This document shows, one piece after another, positions 23,896-33,743 of a stretch of DNA of 64,000 bases. How positions within the stretch are numbered: position 1 is the first letter of the stretch; each line of letters opens with the position of its first letter. The notes under the pieces were generated by a model. It did no database searches and had not been told where the DNA came from. It was given only the letters and a program-made list of their open reading frames with translations. A program made the position numbers and the translations under genes. The stretch is from Fictibacillus marinisediminis (GTDB lineage Bacteria; Bacillota; Bacilli; Bacillales; Fictibacillaceae), in NCBI RefSeq assembly GCF_023149135.1, contig NZ_JAIWJX010000002.1, forward strand, positions 1,736,001-1,800,000, given 5' to 3'.

Positions 23896-25566
23896 TTAGA
23901 TTTCCATGATGATCGGCAGGATCATCGGACGTCTCTTTGTTTTTTCATAAAGGAAAGGAGAAAGGACATCAGTGATCTCGTTCTTGATCTCAGACCATTG
24001 TCTTGTCCGTTTTTCCTCCATAAGCCCGTTCAAATGCTGGTTCAGCAGGTTTTGTGCATCATTGATTAAGTCACCTGACTCCCTCATATACACAAAACCG
24101 CGTGAGATGATATCAGGTCCTGCTTCAATTTTGAATTCCTTCATATTCAGGCTGACGACAACAACAACCAGTCCTTCTTCAGATAGAATTTTTCTGTCCC
24201 TGAGTACGATGTTGCCAATATCCCCGATACCGCTGCCGTCAACATATACTGAACCAGAAGGAATCTTGCCGGCAACCGCTGCCTCATTGCTTGAAAGAGC
24301 AAGCACATCGCCGTTATCCATTGTAAAACAATTTTCAGGCAGAACATCGCAGGATGTTGCGAGATTGATATGCATCTTTAACATCCTGTATTCCCCATGG
24401 ATAGGGAGGAAGTATTTTGGCTTCATCAGGCGCAGCATGAGCTTTTGTTCCTGCTGTCCTCCGTGGCCGGAAGTATGAATATCGTTTAATGATCCATGAA
24501 TCACTTCAGCGCCTGCCCGGAACAGCTGGTTAATGGTTCTATTAACGCTCAATGCATTACCAGGAATCGGCGATGATGAGAATACAACGGTATCTCCTGG
24601 AATGATCTGAATTTGACGGTGAGTACCGTTGGCTATCCTTGATAATGCAGCCATCGGTTCCCCTTGGCTTCCTGTACACAGGATGGTTACCTGGTTGTCA
24701 GGAAGTCTGTTAATCTGTGAAGATTCAATAAACGTATTTTTCGGCGCCTTGATGAATCCGAGTTCTTGTCCGATAGTTATGGCAGAATCCATGCTTCTTC
24801 CAAAAACAGCGATCTTCCTGTTGTTTTGTACAGAAGCTTCGACTACCTGCTGAAGTCGATAGATGTTTGAGGCGAACGTCGCGAAAATGACCCTGCCGTT
24901 GACCTTACGGAAAATATCATTAATGCTCTCGCCAACCTTGCGCTCAGAAAGAGTAAAACCCGGAACTTCAGCATTTGTACTGTCTGAAAGCAGACACAGT
25001 ACGCCTTCCTTTCCGATTTCTGCCATCTTCGTTAGATCGGCAGGTTCTCCTACTGGAGTAAAATCAAATTTAAAATCTCCCGTATGTACGATGTTGCCTG
25101 GCGGTGTCTTGACAACAATTCCGAAAGATTCCGGAATACTGTGTGTTGTCCGGAAGAATGAAACAGACGTTTTTCTGAATTTAATCACTTGGTCCTCTGA
25201 GATTTCATAAAGTTTGGCTCTGCGCAAAAGACCGTGTTCTTCAAGTTTGTTTTTGATAAGGGCGATGGCTAGTTTTCCGCCGTAAATAGGAATGTTCACT
25301 TGTCTGAGCAAGTATGGAATACCGCCAATATGGTCTTCATGTCCATGGGTAATGAACAGACCTTTAATTTTATCTTCATTTTTTACCAGATAAGTATAGT
25401 CTGGGATCACATAGTCAATTCCAAGCAGCTCGTCTTCAGGAAATTTAATACCTGCATCAATCAGGATGATCTCATCCTGGAATTGTACGCCGTACGTGTT
25501 CTTTCCGATTTCTCCCAAGCCGCCCAGAGCAAACACTGCTGTTTGATGGTTTTTTACAAATTTCAT
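23896..25566 (-). CDS. rnjA: Ribonuclease J1
   Basis: 556 aa. Metallo-beta-lactamase core with HGHEDHIGG (His74, His76, Asp78, His79), beta-CASP region and C-terminal domain. 5'-3' exonuclease and endonuclease of mRNA decay and rRNA maturation. Three bases after rpoY, hence one operon. Note that SR1P, whose known partner GapA contacts RNase J1, is also encoded in this window. Confidence 0.95.
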   Translation of the reverse strand: MKFVKNHQTAVFALGGLGEIGKNTYGVQFQDEIILIDAGIKFPEDELLGIDYVIPDYTYLVKNEDKIKGLFITHGHEDHIGGIPYLLRQVNIPIYGGKLAIALIKNKLEEHGLLRRAKLYEISEDQVIKFRKTSVSFFRTTHSIPESFGIVVKTPPGNIVHTGDFKFDFTPVGEPADLTKMAEIGKEGVLCLLSDSTNAEVPGFTLSERKVGESINDIFRKVNGRVIFATFASNIYRLQQVVEASVQNNRKIAVFGRSMDSAITIGQELGFIKAPKNTFIESSQINRLPDNQVTILCTGSQGEPMAALSRIANGTHRQIQIIPGDTVVFSSSPIPGNALSVNRTINQLFRAGAEVIHGSLNDIHTSGHGGQQEQKLMLRLMKPKYFLPIHGEYRMLKMHINLATSCDVLPENCFTMDNGDVLALSSNEAAVAGKIPSGSVYVDGSGIGDIGNIVLRDRKILSEEGLVVVVVSLNMKEFKIEAGPDIISRGFVYMRESGDLINDAQNLLNQHLNGLMEEKRTRQWSEIKNEITDVLSPFLYEKTKRRPMILPIIMEI

Positions 25567-25569
25567 ATA

Positions 25570-25779
25570 TTATCTTTTCTCCACTTCAAAAGAGTCTGAT
25601 TGTTGCTCATACTCAAGAAATTTCCCTTTGATTTCTTGAACAAACTCAATATTGTAATTGGTATCAGACAGTTTTTTTCTGACTTCCTCGATCGAATTGG
25701 CATCCATATAGATGGATTTTGTGTTCTCTCGGATAGGTACCTCGTTTTTGTTTTCCTGGAAATAAACTTTAAAAATCAT
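25570..25779 (-). CDS. rpoY: RNA polymerase epsilon subunit
   Basis: 69 aa; TAAGGAGACG site before ATG 25779. MIFKVYFQENKNEVPIREN and SIYMDANSIEEVRKKL match YkzG/RpoY. Small auxiliary subunit of Firmicute RNA polymerase, always upstream of rnjA. Confidence 0.9.
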   Translation of the reverse strand: MIFKVYFQENKNEVPIRENTKSIYMDANSIEEVRKKLSDTNYNIEFVQEIKGKFLEYEQQSDSFEVEKR

Positions 25780-26097
25780 CTTTTCGTCTCCTTACCGTAC
25801 TAGTATTATCAATATCTTCGTTTTATTATAAATGAATTAGGTATGTTTTTCATGTTTTTTTCATCTTATCATGATAAATCGGACAATGTTAAGCCGGTAA
25901 AAGCCTGTTTATTGCAGACAAAAAGGTTTTTTTGCTCTTTTTAAATAAGGATATTCATGCATTAGTTTTTTTAGCTTGTTCATAAATCTTCGTTTTCGTT
26001 TCATTTCAGCCGTCCATCCTTTTTATGCGTAGTTTGTAGTAGTATGCCGCTGGTCTGTTTTCTCTTGCTAGGTAAATAGTGGAATGAAGTCAAATGA
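25780..26097. other. Intergenic region upstream of rpoY-rnjA
   Basis: About 320 bases, AT-rich. A TATAAT on the minus strand (near 25830) may be the -10 of the rpoY-rnjA promoter, but the matching -35 is poor. No gene or structured RNA was recognised. Confidence 0.4.
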
Positions 26098-26130
26098 AAA
26101 AACTCCAGCCTGATCGGCTGGAGCTTTTTT
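26098..26130. terminator. Terminator after def
   Basis: CTCCAGCC (26103-26110) pairs with GGCTGGAG (26116-26123); an A run on the left gives the U tract for the minus-strand def gene, and a T run on the right serves the + strand. Confidence 0.8.
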
Positions 26131-26138
26131 TCATTGTT

Positions 26139-26690
26139 CTATCTGTGAAGCGTTACCGCTATTGGCGGAGTAAACGGGTTCTCTTTGTTGATCCTGTCAT
26201 AAAACATGATTCCATCTAAATGATCGATCTCATGCTGGAAGACGATAGCTGGCATACCTTTTAACTTTAGCTCGACCTGCTCTCCATCTATTGTTGTTCC
26301 TTTAACTGTGGCTTTTGCATAGCGCGGAACGAGGCCGGGAACTTCTCTGTCCACGGAAAGGCAGCCTTCACCGCCTTCAAGGTAAGTTACTTTAACAGAG
26401 TGGCTGACGATTCTTGGATTAAAAAGGGCGTAGCTGAAGAGTTCCCCTTGTTCGTCAGTAGTATGAACAGCGATGATCCTTTTTGAGATTCCAATTTGCG
26501 GACATGCCAGCCCGATGCCCGGGCGGAGTTTGTATTTCTGGGCAATATCAGGGTCTTGGCTGTTCTTCAGAAATTTTAGCATCTTTTTTGCGGTTTCGAT
26601 ATCCTCTTGCTGAGGAGGAAGTTCAACATTTACTGCTTTTTCGCGCAGTATAGGATGGCCTTCTCGGACAACGTCCTTCATGGTTAGCAT
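26139..26690 (-). CDS. def: Peptide deformylase
   Basis: 183 aa, GGGGGAAA upstream of ATG 26690. Three deformylase motifs: GIGLACPQIG, EGCLSVD (Cys110) and QHEIDHLDG (His153, Glu154, His157). Removes the N-formyl group from new proteins. Equivalent in position to B. subtilis ykrB (defB). Confidence 0.93.
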   Translation of the reverse strand: MLTMKDVVREGHPILREKAVNVELPPQQEDIETAKKMLKFLKNSQDPDIAQKYKLRPGIGLACPQIGISKRIIAVHTTDEQGELFSYALFNPRIVSHSVKVTYLEGGEGCLSVDREVPGLVPRYAKATVKGTTIDGEQVELKLKGMPAIVFQHEIDHLDGIMFYDRINKENPFTPPIAVTLHR

Positions 26691-26925
26691 ATGGTTTCCC
26701 CCAATTTACAAAGTTTCTTCTTTATTCATATGATAATGGCTTTTTCTGTATTCTACCATAAAAGAATAGCTTTCAATCGGTAATTTGACGCTAGGGTAAG
26801 CCAGCTTTTGAAAAAATGCTGCTTTGAAACAGGGTCACATGGAAAGTGATACAGTGATGATTCAGGTGTGCTAGAAGGGCTTGAACTGACCTGTAAAAAT
26901 TCAAAGATATATTGATAGTAAACAA

Positions 26926-26954
26926 TTGACGCTGTTTGGACGCTGGTGTAAACT
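26926..26954 (+). promoter_or_regulatory. Promoter of the pdh operon
   Basis: TTGACG (26926-26931), 17-base spacer, TAAACT (26949-26954). It implies a leader of about 260 bases before pdhA. Confidence 0.5.
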
Positions 26955-27015
26955 AATCTATGTGATAAACATAATTGTATTACTCTGATTTCAAAAATAT
27001 AGTAATACAGTTTTT

Positions 27016-27118
27016 GAAAGCCCTTAGAAACAGGAGGGGTGCACAAGATCATGTTTACCCATGATCAAATAGGGAAACAGCAATAATGATTTGTGCATCG
27101 GACCCTTAAGGCTTTTTT
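27016..27118 (+). promoter_or_regulatory. Candidate structured leader RNA ending in a terminator-like stem
   Basis: Closing helix AAAGCC-c-TTAG (27017-27027) with TTAAGGCTTT (27106-27115), running into six T. Inside, GGTGCACAA (27038-27046) pairs with TTGTGCATC (27091-27099, one wobble), enclosing the perfect hairpin GATCATG/CATGATC (27047-27066) and an unpaired GGGAAACAGCAATAATGA stretch. Such nested helices plus U run look like a riboswitch- or protein-controlled attenuator. No known class was matched; T-box sequence is absent. Confidence 0.4.
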
Positions 27119-27215
27119 ATAAACTTTGTCATGTATACGGAAAATTATGGGCATTCTAATAGAAGCGCCTATACATACATGGCGGATAACATTGGTGTAA
27201 GGAAGGATGAGGTGA

Positions 27216-28301
<1,086 letters not shown>

Positions 28302-28302
28302 T

Positions 28303-29280
28303 ATGGCTCAAATGACCATGATTCAAGCAATTACAGATGCGATGCGCACTGAATTGAAAAATAATGAAAATGTCGTTGTGTTCGGTGAAGACGTTGGTCA
28401 AAACGGCGGTGTGTTCCGTGCAACCGAAGGTCTTCAATCTGAATTTGGTGAAGACCGGGTATTTGATACTCCTCTTGCTGAGTCCGGTATCGGCGGTCTT
28501 GCAATCGGTCTTGGACTTACCGGATTCCGTCCTGTTATGGAAATTCAGTTCTTCGGATTTGTATTTGAGGTAATGGACTCTGTTGTGGCTCAGGCTGCAC
28601 GTATGCGTTACCGTTCTGGCGGAGTTTATCATTCTCCGATTACGATCCGTTCTCCGTTTGGCGGCGGCGTTAAAACTCCAGAACTTCATGCAGATAACCT
28701 TGAAGGCCTTATGGCACAAGCACCCGGAGTGAAAGTTGTTATTCCTTCAACGCCTTATGATGCAAAAGGACTTTTGATTTCTGCGATTCGAGATAACGAC
28801 CCGGTTGTCTACTTGGAACATATGAAACTATACCGTTCTTTCCGCGGCGAAGTGCCAGAAGAAGAATACACAATTGAGATCGGTAAAGCGGACGTGAAAC
28901 GTGAAGGTACAGATGTTTCTATCATTACTTACGGAGCGATGGTCCACTCCTCCCTTAAAGCGGCAGAAGAGCTTGAAAAAGAAGGGATCTCTGCTGAGGT
29001 TATCGACCTTCGTACGGTTAGCCCGCTGGATATCGACACCATCATCGCATCAGTTGAAAAAACTGGACGTGCAATCGTCGTTCAAGAAGCTCAAAAACAA
29101 GCAGGAGTTGGAGCAACAGTTGTAGCTGAAATTAATGACCGTGCGATCCTTAGCCTTGAAGCACCTGTACTTCGTGTAGCTGCTCCTGATACGGTATTCC
29201 CGTTTGCTTCGGCTGAAGATGTTTGGCTTCCTGATTATAAAGATATTGTTGAGAAGGCAAAGACAGTTTATAACTTCTAA
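28303..29280 (+). CDS. pdhB: Pyruvate dehydrogenase E1 beta
   Basis: 325 aa from ATG 28303 (AAGGAG inside pdhA end). Typical [33 protein letters not shown], and C-terminal [15 protein letters not shown]. Pairs with PdhA as the alpha2-beta2 E1 unit. Confidence 0.96.
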   Translation: MAQMTMIQAITDAMRTELKNNENVVVFGEDVGQNGGVFRATEGLQSEFGEDRVFDTPLAESGIGGLAIGLGLTGFRPVMEIQFFGFVFEVMDSVVAQAARMRYRSGGVYHSPITIRSPFGGGVKTPELHADNLEGLMAQAPGVKVVIPSTPYDAKGLLISAIRDNDPVVYLEHMKLYRSFRGEVPEEEYTIEIGKADVKREGTDVSIITYGAMVHSSLKAAEELEKEGISAEVIDLRTVSPLDIDTIIASVEKTGRAIVVQEAQKQAGVGATVVAEINDRAILSLEAPVLRVAAPDTVFPFASAEDVWLPDYKDIVEKAKTVYNF

Positions 29281-29295
29281 TGCTGGACAACATGC

Positions 29296-29328
29296 CTGAA
29301 AAAGAAATCTATTTGATTTCTTTTTCAG
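29296..29328 (+). promoter_or_regulatory. 13-bp perfect hairpin between pdhB and pdhC
   Basis: CTGAAAAAGAAAT (29296-29308) pairs without mismatch with ATTTCTTTTTCAG (29316-29328) around a 7-base loop. There is no U run, so rather than ending the operon it probably marks partial termination, RNA processing or stabilisation of the pdhC-pdhD message. Confidence 0.6.
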
Positions 29329-29380
29329 CATTTTATCCCTTTAAAGCATGATTAATTTTTTACTATAGGAGGCGTTGTTA

Positions 29381-30685
29381 GTGGCATTTGAATTTAAGCT
29401 TCCCGATATCGGTGAAGGTATCCACGAAGGCGAGATTGTAAAATGGTTTGTTAAGGCGGGAGATGAAGTTAAAGAAGACGACATCCTGCTTGAAGTGCAA
29501 AATGATAAAGCAGTAGTTGAAATTCCGTCTCCGGTTGACGGTAAGATTCTAGAAGTAAAAGTTGACGAAGGCACTGTTTCTGTCGTTGGTGATGTTCTCG
29601 TAACGATCGAATCAGAAAGTGAGCCGCCTCCATCTGCACATGGGGATGATACTCCAGAACAGCCAAAAGCTGAAGAAGAGAAAAAACCAGCTGCAGAAGA
29701 AGTAACTCAAAAAACAGAAGCAGCAAAAACAGAGCCGGTTACTGATGAAACAGTCGATGAAAATAAACGTGTTATCGCAATGCCGTCAGTGCGCAAATAC
29801 GCACGTGAAAAAGGCGTTGAAATCCGTAAAATTTCCGGTTCAGGAGACAACGGCCGTGTAATGAAAGAAGACATCGACAAATACCTAAGCGGCGATGCTG
29901 GAACTCAAGAGCAGGAAGCTGTAAAAGAACCTGCAGCAGGAGCACCAGCTGCAAAAGAAGCTCCTAAAGCGATCCCAACTGGGGATAATGAAACTCGTGA
30001 AAAACTTAAAGGCGTTCGTAAAGTGATTGCGAAAGCTATGGTTAATTCTAAGCATACTGCTCCTCACGTGACCTTAATGGACGAAATTGAAGTTACCGAG
30101 CTTGTGGCACACCGTAAGAAATTCAAACAGGCTGCAGCGGATAAAGGAATTAAGCTTACTTACCTTCCTTACGTTGTTAAAGCTTTAGTTTCTGCTGCAC
30201 GTGAATTCCCTGCAATTAATGCATCTATTGATGATGCGAATGAAGAAATCGTTTGGAAGCACTATTACCATATTGGAATTGCAGCCGATACAGATAACGG
30301 ACTTATGGTTCCAGTTGTAAAAGATGCTGACCGTAAATCCATCTTCAAAATTTCTGCAGAAATCAATGAGTTGGCTGTTAAGGCCCGTGACGGAAAACTT
30401 TCATCCGATGAAATGAAAGGCGGATCTATTACAATTTCAAATATTGGATCAGCTGGCGGACAATGGTTTACTCCGGTCATCAATCATCCTGAAGTGGCGA
30501 TTCTAGGAATCGGCCGTATTGCAGAAAAAGCAATTGTGAAAAACGGTGAAGTTGTCGTTGCACCGGTTCTTGCGTTATCATTAAGCTTTGACCACCGTTT
30601 AATTGATGGTGTAACTGCTCAAAACGCAATGAACCATATTAAACGTTTGTTGAACGATCCACAACTTTTGGTAATGGAGGCGTAG
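29381..30685 (+). CDS. pdhC: Dihydrolipoyl acetyltransferase (E2)
   Basis: 434 aa from GTG 29381 (AGGAGG eight bases upstream). One lipoyl domain with the modified Lys43 in [12 protein letters not shown], an Ala/Pro/Glu-rich linker, an E3-binding domain ([15 protein letters not shown]...GRVMKEDI), a second linker and the catalytic domain ending with SFDHRLIDG. Core of the complex. Confidence 0.96.
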   Translation: MAFEFKLPDIGEGIHEGEIVKWFVKAGDEVKEDDILLEVQNDKAVVEIPSPVDGKILEVKVDEGTVSVVGDVLVTIESESEPPPSAHGDDTPEQPKAEEEKKPAAEEVTQKTEAAKTEPVTDETVDENKRVIAMPSVRKYAREKGVEIRKISGSGDNGRVMKEDIDKYLSGDAGTQEQEAVKEPAAGAPAAKEAPKAIPTGDNETREKLKGVRKVIAKAMVNSKHTAPHVTLMDEIEVTELVAHRKKFKQAAADKGIKLTYLPYVVKALVSAAREFPAINASIDDANEEIVWKHYYHIGIAADTDNGLMVPVVKDADRKSIFKISAEINELAVKARDGKLSSDEMKGGSITISNIGSAGGQWFTPVINHPEVAILGIGRIAEKAIVKNGEVVVAPVLALSLSFDHRLIDGVTAQNAMNHIKRLLNDPQLLVMEA

Positions 30686-30689
30686 AGAA

Positions 30690-32102
30690 ATGGTTGTAGG
30701 TGATTTTCCGATTGAATTAGACACACTTGTTATAGGATCTGGCCCAGGGGGATATGTGGCTGCCATCCGTGCAGCACAGCTTGGCCAAAAGGTTGCTGTA
30801 GCAGAAAAAGGCGAAATGGGCGGTGTATGCTTAAACGTAGGATGTATTCCTTCTAAAGCACTGATCAATGCCGGCCATCGCGTTGAACATGCGAAGCATT
30901 CTGACGATATGGGAATTAAAGCAGAGAACGTTACTGTTGACTTCTCAAAGGTTCAAGAATGGAAATCCGGTATCGTTAATAAATTAACATCTGGAGTTCA
31001 AGGCCTGCTTAAAGGAAACAAAGCGGAAATTATTCGCGGTGAAGCCTACTTCGTTAACGAAAATACAGTACGTATCATGGATGAAAAGAATTCTCAAACG
31101 TACACGTTCAAAAATTGTATCATTGCAACAGGTTCCCGTCCGATCGAAATTCCTGGATTCAAATGGAGTGACCGTGTCATTTCTTCTACAGGTGCTCTTG
31201 CTTTGCAAGAAGTACCAAAGAAAATGGTCGTAATCGGCGGAGGCTACATCGGAATGGAGCTTGGAACAGCTTTTGCTAACTTCGGTACTGAAATTACAGT
31301 ATTGGAAGGAAGCAAGCAGATCCTTCCGGGCTTTGAAAAGCAGATGAGCCAAGTGGTTTCTAAACGCTTGAAGAAAAAAGGCAATGTAGAAATCCTTACA
31401 GAAGCTCTCGCTAAAGGCGTGGAAGAAACAAAAGACGGAGTTACCGTAACTGCTGAAATCAAAGGTGAAACAAAAACGTTTGATGCAGATTATGTACTGG
31501 TTACTGTTGGACGCCGTCCAAACACTGAAGAGCTTGGACTTGAGCAAGTCGGGATTGAAATGACTGAGCGCGGATTAATCAAGATCGATAAGCAAGCTCA
31601 AACCAACGTAAAAGGCATTTACGCGATTGGTGACATCGTTGAAGGGCCAGCTCTTGCCCATAAAGCTTCTTATGAAGGTAAAATTGCAGCTGAAGCGATC
31701 AGCGGACATCCTTCTGAGATAGACTACCTAGCTATACCAGCGGTTGTATTTACCGATCCTGAACTAGCTACTGTTGGATATGATGAAAAGAGCGCGAAGG
31801 AAGCTGGATTTGACGTAAAAGCGTCCAAGTTCCCATTCGCTGCAAACGGCCGTGCGCTGTCTATGAATGAAACTGATGGCTTCATGAAGCTGATCACTAG
31901 AAAAGAAGACGGATTGCTTCTCGGTGCTCAAATTGCGGGCGGAAACGCGTCTGACATGATTGCTGAGCTTGGATTGGCTATCGAAGCTGGAATGACAGCA
32001 GAAGATATTGCTATGACGATTCATGCCCACCCAACATTCGGAGAGATCTCCATGGAAGCTGCTGAAGTAGCGCTTGGATCTCCAATCCACATTGTAAAAT
32101 AA
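30690..32102 (+). CDS. pdhD: Dihydrolipoamide dehydrogenase (E3)
   Basis: 470 aa. FAD site ([19 protein letters not shown]), redox disulfide Cys47/Cys52 in [15 protein letters not shown] site ([12 protein letters not shown]) and active His in HAHPTFGE. Reoxidises dihydrolipoamide, feeding NADH. Start four bases after pdhC stop. Confidence 0.96.
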   Translation: MVVGDFPIELDTLVIGSGPGGYVAAIRAAQLGQKVAVAEKGEMGGVCLNVGCIPSKALINAGHRVEHAKHSDDMGIKAENVTVDFSKVQEWKSGIVNKLTSGVQGLLKGNKAEIIRGEAYFVNENTVRIMDEKNSQTYTFKNCIIATGSRPIEIPGFKWSDRVISSTGALALQEVPKKMVVIGGGYIGMELGTAFANFGTEITVLEGSKQILPGFEKQMSQVVSKRLKKKGNVEILTEALAKGVEETKDGVTVTAEIKGETKTFDADYVLVTVGRRPNTEELGLEQVGIEMTERGLIKIDKQAQTNVKGIYAIGDIVEGPALAHKASYEGKIAAEAISGHPSEIDYLAIPAVVFTDPELATVGYDEKSAKEAGFDVKASKFPFAANGRALSMNETDGFMKLITRKEDGLLLGAQIAGGNASDMIAELGLAIEAGMTAEDIAMTIHAHPTFGEISMEAAEVALGSPIHIVK

Positions 32103-32114
32103 TTGTATTCTATC

Positions 32115-32142
32115 AGGCCTTCCCTTTGGGAAGGCCTTTTTT
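32115..32142 (+). terminator. Terminator of pdh operon
   Basis: AGGCCTTCCC (32115-32124) pairs with GGGAAGGCCT, followed by six T. Confidence 0.9.
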
Positions 32143-32194
32143 GAGGTTTTGTTCCTTTAATATCCAGCATAGTGTAAGAGAGGAGGGGTGTACG

Positions 32195-32452
32195 ATGAAA
32201 GGGTTTCTTTTAATCAGTCCAATACATTGTGTTTTGTGGGCCGGGTATTTTACAGTGATCGAATTATCCAGACATGATCGAACGTTTTTTGAAATTATTT
32301 TGTTTCTAATGTTTTTATACCTGTCTTACCTGTTCTCTCATACGTTGTTTCAAAAAAGAACGGTAGCCATTAAAAGTACGATATTGTCAACGTCTTTATT
32401 TTTGCTGGTTAAATGGACCATGCTGCTTGTTGGGACGTTTTCTCTCTCTTGA
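32195..32452 (+). CDS. Small membrane protein, unknown function
   Basis: 85 aa from ATG 32195 (GAGGAGGGG). About three hydrophobic helices: FLLISPIHCVLWAGYFTVI, FFEIILFLMFLYLSYLF and LFLLVKWTMLLVGTFSL. No family was recognised. Confidence 0.6.
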   Translation: MKGFLLISPIHCVLWAGYFTVIELSRHDRTFFEIILFLMFLYLSYLFSHTLFQKRTVAIKSTILSTSLFLLVKWTMLLVGTFSLS

Positions 32453-32464
32453 TGATTAATGCAA

Positions 32465-32497
32465 AAAAAAGATGCCTGTCATCTGGTTCAGGCATCC
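32465..32497 (-). terminator. Terminator of the minus-strand DUF1885-like gene
   Basis: GATGCCTG (32471-32478) pairs with CAGGCATC (32489-32496); the A run at 32463-32470 supplies the U tract on the minus strand. Confidence 0.75.
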
Positions 32498-32512
32498 AAA
32501 GTTGCTGCTTTT

Positions 32513-32935
32513 TTATTTTTTCTTATAGTAATACATTATTCTGCCATTAAATAAATGCAGCTCTCCCTCTAGTTGTTTCGCCAGGAACTTACAGAATTCA
32601 TTTGCTTTTCCTTTGTCTCCATGTGTATACCCTTCTGGCAGAGTGACCTGGATATAGGAGGTATTTGTTTCATCTTTTTCCTCAATGTCCAATCCAATCA
32701 TAATATACTTAAATTGCTGCCTGTCAGTACCTTTTAAATAAAACCATCGGTCCTTGCCTTCGCTTTTTTCTTCCATTGAATAAGGAAATGCCGATTGACC
32801 ATATTCCCATCCAAGCTGGGTGCCTGTCTTAGAGGTAATCTCTTTGTAATAACGAAAAAGATTCTTCACTTCTTCACTTGTAATAGACTGCTGTTTCGAT
32901 GACGGTACGAGTTTGATATAAGCGTGCTGCTGCAA
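32513..32935 (-). CDS. DUF1885-like protein
   Basis: 140 aa. Starts MQQHAYIKLVPSSKQQSI and contains WEYGQSAFPY and YIMIGLDIEE. I recall these from the DUF1885 family of Bacillaceae (structure known, function unknown). Ends in basic YYYKKK. Start codon region lacks a clear ribosome site on inspection, so the N-terminus is less certain. Confidence 0.6.
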   Translation of the reverse strand: MQQHAYIKLVPSSKQQSITSEEVKNLFRYYKEITSKTGTQLGWEYGQSAFPYSMEEKSEGKDRWFYLKGTDRQQFKYIMIGLDIEEKDETNTSYIQVTLPEGYTHGDKGKANEFCKFLAKQLEGELHLFNGRIMYYYKKK

Positions 32936-33170
32936 TTTAATACCCCGCTTTCCCCCGATTTAACAACGGATGAGGCCAGTATACCTTACCTACTACTTTA
33001 CCATTATTTTAAATAGTATGACAATATTACGTTAATTGGTTTAACTAAGGAAACACTGGGGAAAAAGATATAAATTAAGTTTGTTATAAAACACATCTCA
33101 GCGAATATAGTTGTTATATACTGCAAACATAGCGGCCCGCTTCAAAAATTATGGTTAGGGAGGGGTTTCT

Positions 33171-33470
33171 GTGGAAGTATTCGAAAAGCTTTATGATGAA
33201 CATGAAAATGTCAACGTGCGTTTTGTTGGTTTTACAACAGAAGAGGTTCGGTATGACTTTGGTATTATCCATACGAACATGTTCTTCGGTAAGCCCTTGG
33301 TTGTCTGTATGCAGACTGGGCGGTCGGCCCTGCTCGATGCAAATGATCTTCAGAATCATGAGTACCTGCAGAAGGTGTTTCGTATACACTCATTAAAGGA
33401 AGCGAAAGATCTTTCCCTTTTCTTTGAAGAGTCTCTTCCGTCTATACTTGCATCTGAGCAATATGATTAA
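33171..33470 (+). CDS. DUF3055 / SAV0927-like protein
   Basis: 99 aa, GTG start with GGGAGGGG. RFVGFTTEEVRYDFGIIHT and FFGKPLVVCMQTGRSALL resemble DUF3055 proteins, followed by an acidic C-terminus. Cytosolic; function unknown. Confidence 0.65.
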   Translation: MEVFEKLYDEHENVNVRFVGFTTEEVRYDFGIIHTNMFFGKPLVVCMQTGRSALLDANDLQNHEYLQKVFRIHSLKEAKDLSLFFEESLPSILASEQYD

Positions 33471-33507
33471 ACATCATAAATAATTGAATGTGTTATGCTA
33501 ATCAGGG

Positions 33508-33536
33508 TTGACAAATTAAATGTGACATAATATTAT
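33508..33536 (+). promoter_or_regulatory. Strong sigma-A promoter of SR1
   Basis: Perfect -35 TTGACA (33508-33513), 17-base spacer and -10 TATTAT (33531-33536). Confidence 0.8.
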
Positions 33537-33547
33537 AAAGGTAAGAA

Positions 33548-33561
33548 TAAAAGCGCTTACA
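33548..33561. promoter_or_regulatory. cre-like site (CcpA) at the SR1 start
   Basis: Minus strand reads TGTAAGCGCTTTTA, close to the catabolite-responsive element consensus (last CA is TA). It sits just after the predicted start of transcription, where CcpA would block SR1. B. subtilis SR1 is repressed under sugar-rich conditions by CcpN and CcpA, which fits. Confidence 0.6.
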
Positions 33562-33580
33562 TGAAAAGGAGATGTTTTAG

Positions 33581-33703
33581 ATGGGAGAAATCATTTGCCA
33601 GACATGTGATAGCACGATTGAACATTTTGAAGACGAAAAGGTAACAAAGCTTTACGCAAATAAATGTCCAAACTGCGCAAATCATACGAACGAAAATAAA
33701 TAA
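33581..33703 (+). CDS. sr1P: GapA-binding peptide SR1P
   Basis: 40 aa, AAGGAGAT eight bases before the ATG. Sequence MGEIICQTCDSTIEHFEDEK then VTKLYANKCPNC: two CxxC pairs and the conserved EHFEDEKVT-LY core of SR1P. In B. subtilis the peptide binds glyceraldehyde-3-phosphate dehydrogenase GapA and promotes its association with RNase J1 (both known facts). Gene position between pdhD and speA confirms identity. Too short for default gene finders. Confidence 0.88.
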   Translation: MGEIICQTCDSTIEHFEDEKVTKLYANKCPNCANHTNENK

Positions 33704-33705
33704 AA

Positions 33706-33740
33706 TAAAAAAATCCCGGATATCATCCGGGATTTTTTTA
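33706..33740. terminator. Terminator shared by SR1 and speA
   Basis: AAAAAATCCCGGAT and ATCCGGGATTTTTT pair around ATC; symmetrical, so it serves both strands. Confidence 0.9.
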
Positions 33741-33743
33741 TTT

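Larger units (their letters stand above)
33543..33740 (+). ncRNA. sr1: SR1 dual-function regulatory RNA
   Basis: A ~198-base transcript is bounded by a near-consensus promoter and a strong terminator, lies between pdhD and speA, and encodes an SR1P-type peptide: all as for B. subtilis SR1 (about 205 bases). There SR1 base-pairs with ahrC mRNA (arginine catabolism regulator) and its peptide acts on GapA. Base-pairing targets in this species are not checked. Confidence 0.8.

Noticed and set aside
23972..25599. Several + strand frames of 74-168 aa
   Set aside because: Antisense shadows of rnjA, whose motifs and length are unambiguous.
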